DNA of 31,186 bases from Deltaproteobacteria bacterium. Its GTDB lineage: Bacteria > Desulfobacterota_B > Binatia > UBA9968. The notes beneath the pieces are model-generated. The model made no database searches and was not told where the DNA came from. It worked only from the letters and a program-made list of their open reading frames with translations. The stretch lies in NCBI GenBank assembly GCA_005879255.1, contig VBKY01000049.1, forward strand, positions 1 through 31,186, read 5' to 3'. Every line of letters begins with the position of its first letter. Within the stretch, counting starts at the first letter, position 1. Below are positions 22,323 through 30,292 of this stretch, piece by piece. The position numbers and the translations under genes were made by a program.

Positions 22323-25274
22323 CTATTTGACGTTTGATTTGTCAGATTTGATACGTTCGAGTCGACGCAGCAGCTCAGAAAAGGCGATGTTCTGCGTATG
22401 GCTGATGATGTTTACCGTCGGTGGAAGGAAACTGCCGACAACCAAGAACTCCTGATCGCCGCGGGTTTCCACCCCGCGCAACGTGAGCCGGTCGTTCTTC
22501 AAGGTCGCTTTAAAGCCGAGCTTGCTGTAGCGAAAACTGTCGAAGAAACCGGCGAGACCGCCATACAAGGCGCCGGCATTCTCTCCTGAGCTCAACACGG
22601 TAATCTTGTTAATTGCCTCGACACTGATCCGCTGTTCGATCCCGCTTCGCTCCACCGAATGAAGATCGACCCGAAATTCCGAAGGTTGCCTGTCGATCAA
22701 AACCAGGTCGTCGATGCTTCCTTCTAGGATGCCTGAGATGCGGCCAAATTCAAAGGTCTTCGAAAGTTGTTCCAGTTGAATCTCGTTCAGCTTGGCATCG
22801 ACCTTGATCGATGCCAAGGACGAAAACGGATTTTCAATCTCGAATTTCCCGATACGCGCGCGCCCGCCGAAGAGTTCCGCCTGAATGTCGCCGCGCGTTT
22901 GCAGTAAGCTTCCCGTCGACTGCACTTTCGGGATCGAGCCGGTCAGAGTGCCACTGAAGGGATGCCAGTTCAGAGCCTCGGTTAGTTCCTCGAGCTGCAA
23001 GCGTTTCGCTTCGACAGAGAAGGAAACTTGCTTCGGATCATGCACCGCGTCGGGCCAAAAGAGATTGCTGATTTCGATCTCGCCGCCAAAGAGTCCGAGT
23101 CGAATCGGCTGATGAAATCGCAAGGCATTGTTCGACAATGAAACTGTCGCCGTCACCGGCCCCACGGATTGTTTGCCGAACCGGGCGCTCTCGATTGAAA
23201 GCCTGCCGATTTGCGGATCGCCGGTCGATTCCTTCTGAGTTTCTGACAAACGAACTTGGAAGGGAAGCTGGAGCACGATCGGTCCGATCTGCCAGTCTTT
23301 CGGCTTCACTCTAAGCTCGCCGGCTTTAAGCGACAATTCGCCGTCCGCCGTGAGCGCGTCGAAGAGACCCTGGAGTTGGAGCTGAAACGCCATCTGGCCG
23401 CCGACGGCGAGATTGTCCAGCACCGGGTACTTGACCTTGAAGGCTTCGCGCAGAAAAAAATCAAAAAAACCACCAGGCGAGAAATTCGCGCTGCGCGCCT
23501 GAAGACGCAGCGCGGGAGTTTGCGTGACTTGCTCGATGGAACCGGCAATGTCAACGCTGCCGACGTTGATAAGATTTAAATTACAGCGGCGACAATCGAG
23601 GCGATCCACGCCGCGAAAGTAATCGCCATCGATTTCAAATGACGGCCTTTGGGTCTTCAAATCGCCGAAAAACTTGCCCCACAAAACCTCACCGGTTTCT
23701 GCAGTAAGTTTGCCCGTGACGCTGGTCGAATTTTTTCCAGGAAGGAATGTGATTTCGAAAGGCCCGCTGAGCGACAGATTCTCACCGACTTTCGAGTTAT
23801 CGGGAGAAGTAAATTTGCCGCCGGCGGTTGCGAATTGCCCGCTGATCTTCAGCGGCTCGTTGGCTTTGAAGTCAAATGAGGCGCTCGCTTGCATGCGTTC
23901 GGCCGAGCCCTGCCAGCGATCCTTCGCGCCGTAGACAAGCCTGGTCGCGTTGAGCTTGGCTTCTTTGATGCGCAGAGCCGACTTTATCCATTCAAACGGC
24001 GCGGCGACCGCCAGAGACGCCACGTTCATACTTTCGCTGCGGATCTGGAGCGTGTCGCTATGAACGATGCCCTTCACCTCAAGCGCATCAAACGGCCCAT
24101 GGAAATTTAGCTCGAGCTGCCCCTGGCCCTGATACATCCATTTATCGAACGGCGGTGGAAGCAGCGTCTTGAAGTTGGCCAAGGGAATCTCCCGCACGAT
24201 CACTTTGGCGTTGGAAATGTGCGCCTCGGGCTCGAACGTCAGCTCTGCCTCGCCGGCACCGTTTCCGAAAGGAGAACTAAGCTCGACTGTCTTCAGGGAA
24301 AGCGTTTTGCTGGGCAATGCAAATGTGCCGGCAAAATTTGCCGCCGCTTTTCCGTTGGGGAGCTGAAGAGCATGGGCGCGGATCGCTTTGGGAAAATCTG
24401 TCAAAGCAGCACGACCCGAAAACGCGGCGACCGTCCAGCCAGCATCGATTTTCATATGGGTATCAAGATCGCCGGTGATTTTTCCGTCGCCAATCGTAAG
24501 ATCGTGAAACTTGCCTTCGATCGTCACGTCGGCCTCCTGACTTTCCGGCGCGTGGAGCTTGGCGTGAAGTCGCACTAGTTCGGGAACGGCATCTTTGGGT
24601 TTTTGCCGGGCGAATAAACCCTGGCTCTGTTTTGGACGAATAACGATCTCGGTTTCCAAATTGCGCGGTTGGCCGGTCATTTGTAACTCCGCTTCACCGT
24701 TTAAGCGTGGCACGTCGGCGCGCAGGCTGATGCCCGACCGCTCCCCAAGATTCAAGTTTTCTGCTGCCAAATTGATGTTCGGCAGCTCGAAAACCGTTGC
24801 TTCTCCTTTTTTCAGGACGATCATGCCGTCTTGAACATTCAGATGACGCAGAGCGATTTTTGCGGAAGTTTTACTCGGTGACTTCATCATTTCCTGCAGA
24901 TCGAGTTGGAGCACCGGCTTTTCGACGTCCACTCGATGCAGGGTCCGCGATAGCACGTCCAATGGACTGATTGTTGCTGTTAGCCGGTCGGCCGTGAAGA
25001 GAAGCTCCCCCGGCTTGGAAACTTCCAGCGCCTCGGCGACGATGTTGAAAGGCGGACGAAGGCGGAGTTCGGCGACGCGGACTTCAGAGCCGCTTCTTTC
25101 CGACAGCTGTGCTTGCACCCAGGTTCGAACTTTGGCCGACCGAACAATGAAAAACAGCGCGCCGTAAATGAGGATAAATAAAACGAGAAGAACAATACCT
25201 AGCTTGAGACCGGCACGCGGCAAAGCGGTCATGATAGGACGATACACGTTGAAGAACTCACGGACAATCCACAT
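22323..25274 (-). CDS. YdbH/AsmA-like inter-membrane protein
   Basis: This 983-residue protein has one membrane helix near the N-terminus (about 22-45) and then a long periplasmic region of alternating beta-strands, as in the AsmA-like family (YdbH, TamB, YhdP). The C-terminal part (about 860-975) has the YdbH-like stretch A-I-N-K-I-T-V-L, ALYGGLAGFFDSFRYSKLGF and PPTVNIISHTQNIAFSELLR. YdbH of E. coli spans the periplasm and redundantly supports phospholipid transport to the outer membrane. The partner YdbL-like lipoprotein is encoded 12 bases downstream, which supports the call. ATG 25274 is the furthest start; ATG 25232 would remove 14 residues, and neither has a clear ribosome site. Confident on the superfamily, somewhat less on YdbH itself. 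Confidence 0.82.
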   Translation of the reverse strand: MWIVREFFNVYRPIMTALPRAGLKLGIVLLVLFILIYGALFFIVRSAKVRTWVQAQLSERSGSEVRVAELRLRPPFNIVAEALEVSKPGELLFTADRLTATISPLDVLSRTLHRVDVEKPVLQLDLQEMMKSPSKTSAKIALRHLNVQDGMIVLKKGEATVFELPNINLAAENLNLGERSGISLRADVPRLNGEAELQMTGQPRNLETEIVIRPKQSQGLFARQKPKDAVPELVRLHAKLHAPESQEADVTIEGKFHDLTIGDGKITGDLDTHMKIDAGWTVAAFSGRAALTDFPKAIRAHALQLPNGKAAANFAGTFALPSKTLSLKTVELSSPFGNGAGEAELTFEPEAHISNAKVIVREIPLANFKTLLPPPFDKWMYQGQGQLELNFHGPFDALEVKGIVHSDTLQIRSESMNVASLAVAAPFEWIKSALRIKEAKLNATRLVYGAKDRWQGSAERMQASASFDFKANEPLKISGQFATAGGKFTSPDNSKVGENLSLSGPFEITFLPGKNSTSVTGKLTAETGEVLWGKFFGDLKTQRPSFEIDGDYFRGVDRLDCRRCNLNLINVGSVDIAGSIEQVTQTPALRLQARSANFSPGGFFDFFLREAFKVKYPVLDNLAVGGQMAFQLQLQGLFDALTADGELSLKAGELRVKPKDWQIGPIVLQLPFQVRLSETQKESTGDPQIGRLSIESARFGKQSVGPVTATVSLSNNALRFHQPIRLGLFGGEIEISNLFWPDAVHDPKQVSFSVEAKRLQLEELTEALNWHPFSGTLTGSIPKVQSTGSLLQTRGDIQAELFGGRARIGKFEIENPFSSLASIKVDAKLNEIQLEQLSKTFEFGRISGILEGSIDDLVLIDRQPSEFRVDLHSVERSGIEQRISVEAINKITVLSSGENAGALYGGLAGFFDSFRYSKLGFKATLKNDRLTLRGVETRGDQEFLVVGSFLPPTVNIISHTQNIAFSELLRRLERIKSDKSNVK

Positions 25275-25418
25275 TTAACTGTGGCGTGATTGGCGCCGAT
25301 GTTTTCGATTGACTTTACGATTTGTCCCGCAATATAGGTGGCGCGTGGTGATCGCACGCAATCGTTTTTACTCCTATTCGTAGCCAATGCGGACGTTGAG
25401 CAAGGAAAGGAGATAACA

Positions 25419-26906
25419 GTGGACAACATAATCGATCAAATTAATCAGATTTTGGCCGGTTACCTGCCGCAACTTATCGGCGCGCTGGCGATCCTAGTGC
25501 TTGGATGGCTGGTGGCGCGCATAGTCGCGGCGATCGTCCGTAGCGCGCTGCGGCGCACGAATCTCGATAACAGGTTGGCGCAATGGCTCATGGGCGAAGC
25601 CGTGGCAGTTGAGGACGGCGTCGCGCGCGGCGTTTTTTATTTGATAATGGTCTTTGTCCTGGTAGCATTCTTTCAAACGTTGGGTTTGACTTTACCCACG
25701 GAACCACTCAATCGCCTGCTCAATCAGATATTTGCCTTCGCTCCCCAACTCATCGGCGCAGGATTAATACTGTTAGTCGCGTGGATAGTAGCGAGCCTTT
25801 TGCGTGTGGTCGTTTCTCGGGTTCTTGGCGCGGCAAAGATCGATGAAAGATTGGCGCGCGAAGCCGGAGTTGAAGGTGAGAAATCCGCAGCGCTGACCAA
25901 AACTCTTGCCGACACGGTTTACTGGCTCGTGCTGTTGTTCTTTCTTCCCGCCCTGTTGAACGCCTTGTCATTGCAAGGTCTGCTCGCTCCGGTGCAAGGA
26001 ATGGTCGACAAGGTCTTGGATTTTCTGCCGAACATATTTACGGCGGGGTTGATCCTCGCTATCGGTTGGCTGGTGGCTCGGGTTGTACAGCGCGTTGTCA
26101 GCAACCTCCTTGCCGCCATGGGTGCCGATCAGTTCAGCGAGCGGGTAGGATTATCTCGAGTTTTCGGTCAGCAACGCCTTTCTAGTGTAGTTGGACTTAT
26201 CCTCTATGTGTTGATTCTCATTCCTGTGCTGATCGGCGCGCTTCAGTCTCTCGCCCTTGAGGCGATTACCCGCCCCGCCAGCAACATGCTGAACAGCATT
26301 TTAAGCGCGTTACCGGCAATCTTTGCGGCATTGCTAATTGTCGGCATTGCCTATGCCATCGGACGCGTGGTTGCCGAGATGGTGATCAATCTGTTGACGG
26401 CGTTGGGTTTCAACGCGGTGCTGGCAAATTTGGGTTTGGGTAGAGAACTTTCATCCGGAGAGCGGACGCCCGCGGAGGTCGCAGGATATCTTGTTCTCGT
26501 CGGCGTTTTGCTATTCGCTGCAATTGAAGCAGCGCGCGAGCTGGGGTTCAATTTGCTTGCCGATTTGATCGCGCGGTTCACGGTTTTCACCGGTCAAGTT
26601 GTGCTCGGCCTGATAATTTTTGGCATCGGTCTTTTCCTGGCCAATCTCGCTGCGAGCACGGTTCGCGCCAGCGGCGCGAACCAAGCCGGGCTACTCGCTC
26701 TCGCTGCGCGCGTGTCGATAATTGTCCTTGCCGGCGCCATGGCGCTGCGACAGATGGGACTGGCGGATGACATCATTAATTTGGCCTTCGGGTTGCTGCT
26801 CGGTTCCATCGCCGTGGCCGTCGCGCTGGCCTTTGGGTTGGGTGCACGGGAAATTGCCGCTCGAGAGTTGGGAGAATGGGTACAATCGATTAAGTCTCGA
26901 AGGTAA
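25419..26906 (+). CDS. CmpX-like TM-helix-repeat protein (MscS-related)
   Basis: This 495-residue integral inner-membrane protein is built from four or more copies of the 'conserved TM helix' repeat (PF05552 type). Starting points are near residues 5 (QILAGYLPQLIGALAILVLG), 100 (QIFAFAPQLIGAGLILLV), 195 (KVLDFLPNIFTAGLILAIG) and 295 (SILSALPAIFAALLIVGIA); two more helical pairs follow. Such proteins, for example CmpX of Pseudomonas, are annotated as small-conductance mechanosensitive channels and affect envelope-stress responses. I do not see the MscS pore helix and beta-domain at the C-terminus, so true channel activity is uncertain. The start is GTG 25419, with AAAGGAG six bases before. mscL follows on the same strand after 162 bases. 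Confidence 0.85.
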   Translation: MDNIIDQINQILAGYLPQLIGALAILVLGWLVARIVAAIVRSALRRTNLDNRLAQWLMGEAVAVEDGVARGVFYLIMVFVLVAFFQTLGLTLPTEPLNRLLNQIFAFAPQLIGAGLILLVAWIVASLLRVVVSRVLGAAKIDERLAREAGVEGEKSAALTKTLADTVYWLVLLFFLPALLNALSLQGLLAPVQGMVDKVLDFLPNIFTAGLILAIGWLVARVVQRVVSNLLAAMGADQFSERVGLSRVFGQQRLSSVVGLILYVLILIPVLIGALQSLALEAITRPASNMLNSILSALPAIFAALLIVGIAYAIGRVVAEMVINLLTALGFNAVLANLGLGRELSSGERTPAEVAGYLVLVGVLLFAAIEAARELGFNLLADLIARFTVFTGQVVLGLIIFGIGLFLANLAASTVRASGANQAGLLALAARVSIIVLAGAMALRQMGLADDIINLAFGLLLGSIAVAVALAFGLGAREIAARELGEWVQSIKSRR

Positions 26907-27068
26907 AAAAGAACAAACAACAAGCAGAACCCTGCACTCTAAGATTGCTTAATTGACTTGGAATTCTCGTCGGAAGTCTGACAGCGTTCCGAACCGAAGG
27001 TGACGAGAAGTCGGTTTAACTCAACGGGTGGTCTCTAAAGACCCTTTGCCATCGAGGAGGGGGAGAAT

Positions 27069-27494
27069 ATGTACAATGAATTCAAAACATTTATCATGCG
27101 CGGCAACGTCGTTGACCTGGCGGTGGGCGTGATCATCGGCGCCGCGTTCGGCAAAATCATCACGTCATTTGTAGAGGACGTTCTCATGCCGCCGATTGGC
27201 TTGGCATTGGGCAAAGTCGATTTTTCTAATTTGTTTATCAATCTTTCCGGCAAAGACTACCCAAGCGTTGCCGCCGCGAAGCAGGCGGGCGCTGCGACTC
27301 TGAATTACGGCATCTTCTTTAACAATATCATCAATTTTTTGATCATCGCATTCGTGATCTTTCTGCTCATCAAGCAGATTAACCGGATGCAAGAGCCGGT
27401 AGCCGCACCCGCGACCAAGGAATGTCCGTATTGTTTATCGGCGGTGCCGCTCAAAGCGACGAAGTGCGCTCACTGCACGTCGGAGCTTAAGTAG
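27069..27494 (+). CDS. mscL: Large-conductance mechanosensitive channel with C-terminal zinc ribbon
   Basis: This 141-residue inner-membrane protein forms the pentameric channel that opens under high membrane tension and releases solutes during osmotic downshock. The N-terminus [20 protein letters not shown] and pore helix (about 14-40) are typical, followed by VLMPPIG. The periplasmic loop is 45-75, and the second helix about 78-102 ([17 protein letters not shown]). After a linker, the C-terminus adds a four-cysteine zinc ribbon (CPYC at about 118-121, CAHC at 133-136) with the wording [15 protein letters not shown], seen in MscL of many non-enteric bacteria. GAGGAGGGGGAG before ATG 27069 is a very strong ribosome site. 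Downstream GCTGCG/CGCAGC (27504-27518) forms a small hairpin without a T-tract. Confidence 0.95.
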   Translation: MYNEFKTFIMRGNVVDLAVGVIIGAAFGKIITSFVEDVLMPPIGLALGKVDFSNLFINLSGKDYPSVAAAKQAGAATLNYGIFFNNIINFLIIAFVIFLLIKQINRMQEPVAAPATKECPYCLSAVPLKATKCAHCTSELK

Positions 27495-27544
27495 GAATTT
27501 CACGCTGCGTCCCGCAGCTGACCCGGTGGAATTACCACGGTCGT

Positions 27545-27825
27545 ATGCGGTTTTTTAGTTACGTAGGACGAGGACTTTTGCTCGCGCTGGTCGTAGTTCT
27601 GATTCCGACTGGCGCATGGGCGTCAGAGATGACTCGAAGCGGCGAGGTTCGCTTGGCTGCGCTGGCACATATTCAGCTTATAACGCCGGTCCCAGCGGGC
27701 TTGCTCGCTACCGGGGCGTGCGCCAAAGTCCCACCTGGAAGAAGGTCGACGATGCGTTCTGGGACAAGTACCAGACGGTCAGCTCGGGACAGGAATTGGC
27801 CGTTAAGAGCTGCTACACGAGCTGA
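27545..27825 (+). pseudogene. Lytic transglycosylase remnant (deleted and frameshifted)
   Basis: ATG 27545 opens a signal peptide (GLLLALVVVLIPTGAWASE) in one frame. By about 27670 the sensible reading moves to another frame, which gives TYSAYNAGPSGLARYRGV and WDKYQTVSSGQELAVKSCY up to TGA at 27825. YNAGPSGLARYR is the C-terminal signature of SLT-type lytic transglycosylases. The catalytic glutamate and the G-L-M-Q region are absent, so about 100 codons between the signal peptide and the end have been lost, and a frame change lies near the junction. The first frame continues to 28048 but only as meaningless sequence antisense to the protease gene. It is a relic of a second transglycosylase gene beside mscL. 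Confidence 0.8.
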
Positions 27826-27871
27826 TTCAGAGATCTTTATAGCCGGACTACTGTTCCACCCAAGAAACCGA

Positions 27872-28636
27872 TCACTTTCCTCGGTAGTAGGACCGTGCTT
27901 CGGGCAACCATTGTCTGATCTGGTTGATACGCGTGATGTCGCTCGGATGAGTGGACAAAAATTCGGGTGGCTTGTCGCCGCTGACTTTGGACATCCGTTC
28001 CCAAAAAGCGATTGCGGATGCCGGATCATAGCCGGCTTTCGCCATTAAGGTTAAGCCAATTCGATCGGCTTCGGATTCTTGAGTTCGGCCCCAAGGGAGT
28101 AAGACGCCAACAGTGGCGCCCAGGCCATAGACCTTGAGAAAATCGTCGCGCATTCCGGGGCTGACTTGACCCACCCCGGCGGCAAGTAACTCGCCAATCG
28201 CTTGCGCACCCATCGTTTGGCTCATGCGTTCGGCGCCATGGCGCGCCAGCGCGTGAGCGATCTCATGGCCCATGACCACGGCGATGCGGTTGTCGTCCTG
28301 AGCCACTGGCATCATCCCCTCCCAAAAAACCACTTTGTCGCCAGGAAGCGCAAAGGCGTTGATTTCTTTTCCTTGAATAAGGTTGAACTCCCATTTGTAG
28401 TCTGGCTTATCTGTCGCCGCGGCGATACGCTGACCGACGCGACGGAGTTGAGCCTGCCAATCGCTTCTGGTCGAGAGGCGATTCTTCTTCAATGTTTCCT
28501 GATAGGCTTGGTCGCCGAGTTGTAGCTCTTGGGATTCGGAAGCAATGATAAATTGCGATCGGCCGGTCTGTTCTACGGTTTGGCAGGCAACGATTAAGCA
28601 TGCGCACACGATTGTCGCCAAATGCTTCTGTCTCAT
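27872..28636 (-). CDS. M48 family periplasmic metalloprotease lipoprotein (LoiP/BepA type)
   Basis: This 254-residue protein has a lipoprotein signal (LIVACQ, C18). The zinc-protease domain carries H124-E-I-A-H128, and ESEAD at 187-191 supplies the third ligand and the conserved aspartate. NAFALPGDKVVFWEGMM (93-109) and PEFLSTHPSD in the C-terminal part are typical of M48 peptidases of the LoiP/YcaL/BepA group, which degrade or help fold outer-membrane proteins. BepA has an added TPR domain that is absent here, so LoiP/YcaL is the better match. GGAGG before ATG 28636 fixes the start. It converges on the transglycosylase remnant and lies back-to-back with the OmpA-domain gene. Confidence 0.92.
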   Translation of the reverse strand: MRQKHLATIVCACLIVACQTVEQTGRSQFIIASESQELQLGDQAYQETLKKNRLSTRSDWQAQLRRVGQRIAAATDKPDYKWEFNLIQGKEINAFALPGDKVVFWEGMMPVAQDDNRIAVVMGHEIAHALARHGAERMSQTMGAQAIGELLAAGVGQVSPGMRDDFLKVYGLGATVGVLLPWGRTQESEADRIGLTLMAKAGYDPASAIAFWERMSKVSGDKPPEFLSTHPSDITRINQIRQWLPEARSYYRGK

Positions 28637-28989
28637 GTTTAAGCCTCCGATTATTTCTAAAATTTACGCGCTATCCTACCGATTATCTCTCCAAAAAAAA
28701 GAGCGGTTGGATGCTTGTACACCGGATCGTTTGGCAAACTTTTTTATAATGCGAAACCGACTTCGTGCGCGGCTGGCAACAGTTGTCAGGATTTGGCGGG
28801 GGTGTATCGACAATAGTTCTGATCGTGAAACACCGCCCAAATTACCACGTACAACGGCTTACTATTCGCATAGGCACGGGGAATTGTCGGCTATTAGTTG
28901 TGTGGAACACCGTGAAATACGCAACAAATAGGCCAATTTCGACCGGAACGACCTCGGATACAACCTGTGAATGAAGTCAAAGAATTTTC
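28637..28989. other. Intergenic region, nothing recognised
   Basis: This A/T-richer gap lies between the M48 gene (minus) and the OmpA-domain gene (plus). It has a run of eight A residues near 28695 and a GTTTGGCAAAC dyad followed by TTTTTTATAAT near 28730-28748. A plus-strand frame stays open across 28545-28931, but its product looks random (many Arg/Cys, no start signal). No RNA gene is evident. Confidence 0.4.
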
Positions 28990-29018
28990 TTGACATGGGG
29001 GACACCTTGTACTACTTT
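28990..29018 (+). promoter_or_regulatory. Candidate promoter for the OmpA-domain gene
   Basis: A perfect TTGACA (28990-28995), a 17-base spacer and TACTTT (29013-29018, weak) stand about 38 bases before ATG 29056. Confidence 0.45.
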
Positions 29019-29055
29019 GACCAAAAATTTTGGCAATCCTTGCTGGGAGGCAGAG

Positions 29056-29706
29056 ATGAAGAAAAACAAACAGCTAGCGTTGGCTGCGCTAGGGTTTTTC
29101 CTGACGGGTTGTACGGGGATGACAAAGAACCAGGCCGCTCTGGTTGGTGCCGCCGTCTGCGGTACCATGGCAGGAGCCGGGGTCGGTGCTAGCCGGGCGC
29201 ACGAGAACAATACGTGGGTGGCTGGGCCCGCCGCACTAGGCGGCGCATTGATTTGCGGTGGCTTGGCTTATCTAATGACCGAGGAGCCAAAACCGCCACC
29301 GCCACCACCACCGCCGCCACCACCGCCACCACCGCCACCTCCGCCACCACCGCCGGCGCCGAAGGTTGAGCGAACGATCATCTTAGACGATGTGCTCTTC
29401 GACTTTGACAAGAGCAATGTCAAACCGGAAGCAGCGGCAATTTTGGACCGACTGGTTGCCTTCATGAACGAAAACAAAGACAAGAAGGCGAGTCTCTCCG
29501 GGCACACCGATAGCATCGGCACGGAAGCTTACAACCAGGGACTGTCCGAACGGCGGGTGAATTCGGTTAGAGACTACGTCGTAAAGAAGGGCGTCGATAG
29601 CAGTCGCGTTTCCGGACAGGGGTTTGGTGAAAGCAAACCGATCGCGGACAACAAGACCAGGGAAGGGCGCGCGAAAAACCGCCGCGTCGAAATTAAAGTC
29701 AACTAG
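29056..29706 (+). CDS. OmpA-domain lipoprotein with polyproline linker
   Basis: This 216-residue lipoprotein (LTGC, C19) has a glycine-rich hydrophobic region (about 30-75: GAAVCGTMAGAGVGAS, PAALGGALICGGLAYLM), which suggests a glycine-zipper membrane segment. It is followed by 21 consecutive prolines (80-100) and a C-terminal OmpA/Pal peptidoglycan-binding domain (about 105-216). In that domain FDFDKSNVKPEA, LSGHTDSIGT (the diaminopimelate-binding aspartate region), LSERRVNSVRDYV and KNRRVEI are all intact. The protein would tie the outer membrane to the wall, with the proline run acting as a stiff spacer. GGGAGG before ATG 29056 sets the start. It is probably co-transcribed with the secreted gene 22 bases downstream. 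Confidence 0.9.
   Translation: MKKNKQLALAALGFFLTGCTGMTKNQAALVGAAVCGTMAGAGVGASRAHENNTWVAGPAALGGALICGGLAYLMTEEPKPPPPPPPPPPPPPPPPPPPPPAPKVERTIILDDVLFDFDKSNVKPEAAAILDRLVAFMNENKDKKASLSGHTDSIGTEAYNQGLSERRVNSVRDYVVKKGVDSSRVSGQGFGESKPIADNKTREGRAKNRRVEIKVN
29293..29355 (+). repeat. CCN codon run encoding 21 prolines
   Basis: These 21 consecutive CCG/CCA (one CCT) codons inside the OmpA-domain gene form a near-simple sequence. It is prone to slippage in whole-codon steps, so spacer length may vary between strains. Confidence 0.9.
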
Positions 29707-29728
29707 AGTGATCAACGAGATTGACTCA

Positions 29729-30100
29729 ATGCGGATGCTAGGCAGATTACGAATTATTGTCCTGGCATCCGCATTATTTTTTCCAGCGCTCGCTAGTGCT
29801 CAAACCGTCAAATTCAAAGAAATCGAATCGAAAGTTTCGGAGTACCGAAAATGGTTGGATAAAGTCGGCTCCAACGGCTCTCGTTTCTGGGTTAGATTAG
29901 ATAGCACCAAGCGCCCGCACCGGCTCTACGTCGGCGAGGGATTCATGAAAGCGGATACCATCGCGCAGGAAAATTTCATCGAAATCTTTTCACGCTTTCT
30001 GGCGGGACATCCGGATAAAAACATGCTCATCGATATCTACGACCCGACGAACGAAAAGTGGATTGGCGAGTATGGCTTTGGCGGTTTTCGGCTCTTCTGA
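29729..30100 (+). CDS. Small exported protein of unknown function
   Basis: This 123-residue protein has a signal peptide (about 1-25, ending ALASAQ). The mature part (about 98 residues) is mixed charged and aromatic: KFKEIESKVSEYRKWLDKVG, RFWVRLDSTKRPHRLYVGEGF, then IFSRFLAGHPDKNMLIDIYD and a final YGFGGFRLF. It has no cysteines or further membrane helix, and I recognise no family. I chose ATG 29729, since the signal peptide begins there; ATG 29735 is equally possible and the ribosome site is weak. It follows the OmpA-domain lipoprotein by 22 bases on the same strand, so a periplasmic role linked to that protein is a fair guess only. Confidence 0.75.
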   Translation: MRMLGRLRIIVLASALFFPALASAQTVKFKEIESKVSEYRKWLDKVGSNGSRFWVRLDSTKRPHRLYVGEGFMKADTIAQENFIEIFSRFLAGHPDKNMLIDIYDPTNEKWIGEYGFGGFRLF

Positions 30101-30154
30101 TTTGTCTTTCCTTTTCTCTAATTCCAAAAATAACCATCGGTCAAATTGATGCTT

Positions 30155-30210
30155 GTAGGGGCGACCCCCTGTGGTCGCCCGAGCAAGGCAGGCACGGGGC
30201 CTGTCTCTAC
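30155..30210. repeat. GTAGGGGCGACC-type interspersed palindrome
   Basis: GGGCGACC (30159-30166) and GGTCGCCC (30173-30180) form a perfect 8-bp stem, and GGCAGGC near 30187 pairs with GCCTGTC near 30199. The ends GTAGGGG and GTCTCTAC are imperfect inverts. This is a known type of interspersed repeat in environmental genomes. It may end the upstream transcript. Confidence 0.75.
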
Positions 30211-30292
30211 ATTAATGCCGTCGTCGAAAACAATTGCCCCCGGGACCATCGCCGTTTGAAATCGCTCGCTTGCGATTGTTAGAGTCAGCGAT

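Noticed and set aside
27826..28048. Continuation of the transglycosylase remnant's first frame
   Set aside because: This part is antisense to the M48 protease gene and bears no resemblance to any transglycosylase.
28545..28931. 128-codon plus-strand open frame
   Set aside because: It begins inside the protease gene on the opposite strand and continues into the intergenic gap with no domain, signal peptide or ribosome site.
29268..29522. Minus-strand frame encoding a polyglycine run
   Set aside because: It is only the reverse complement of the proline codon run.
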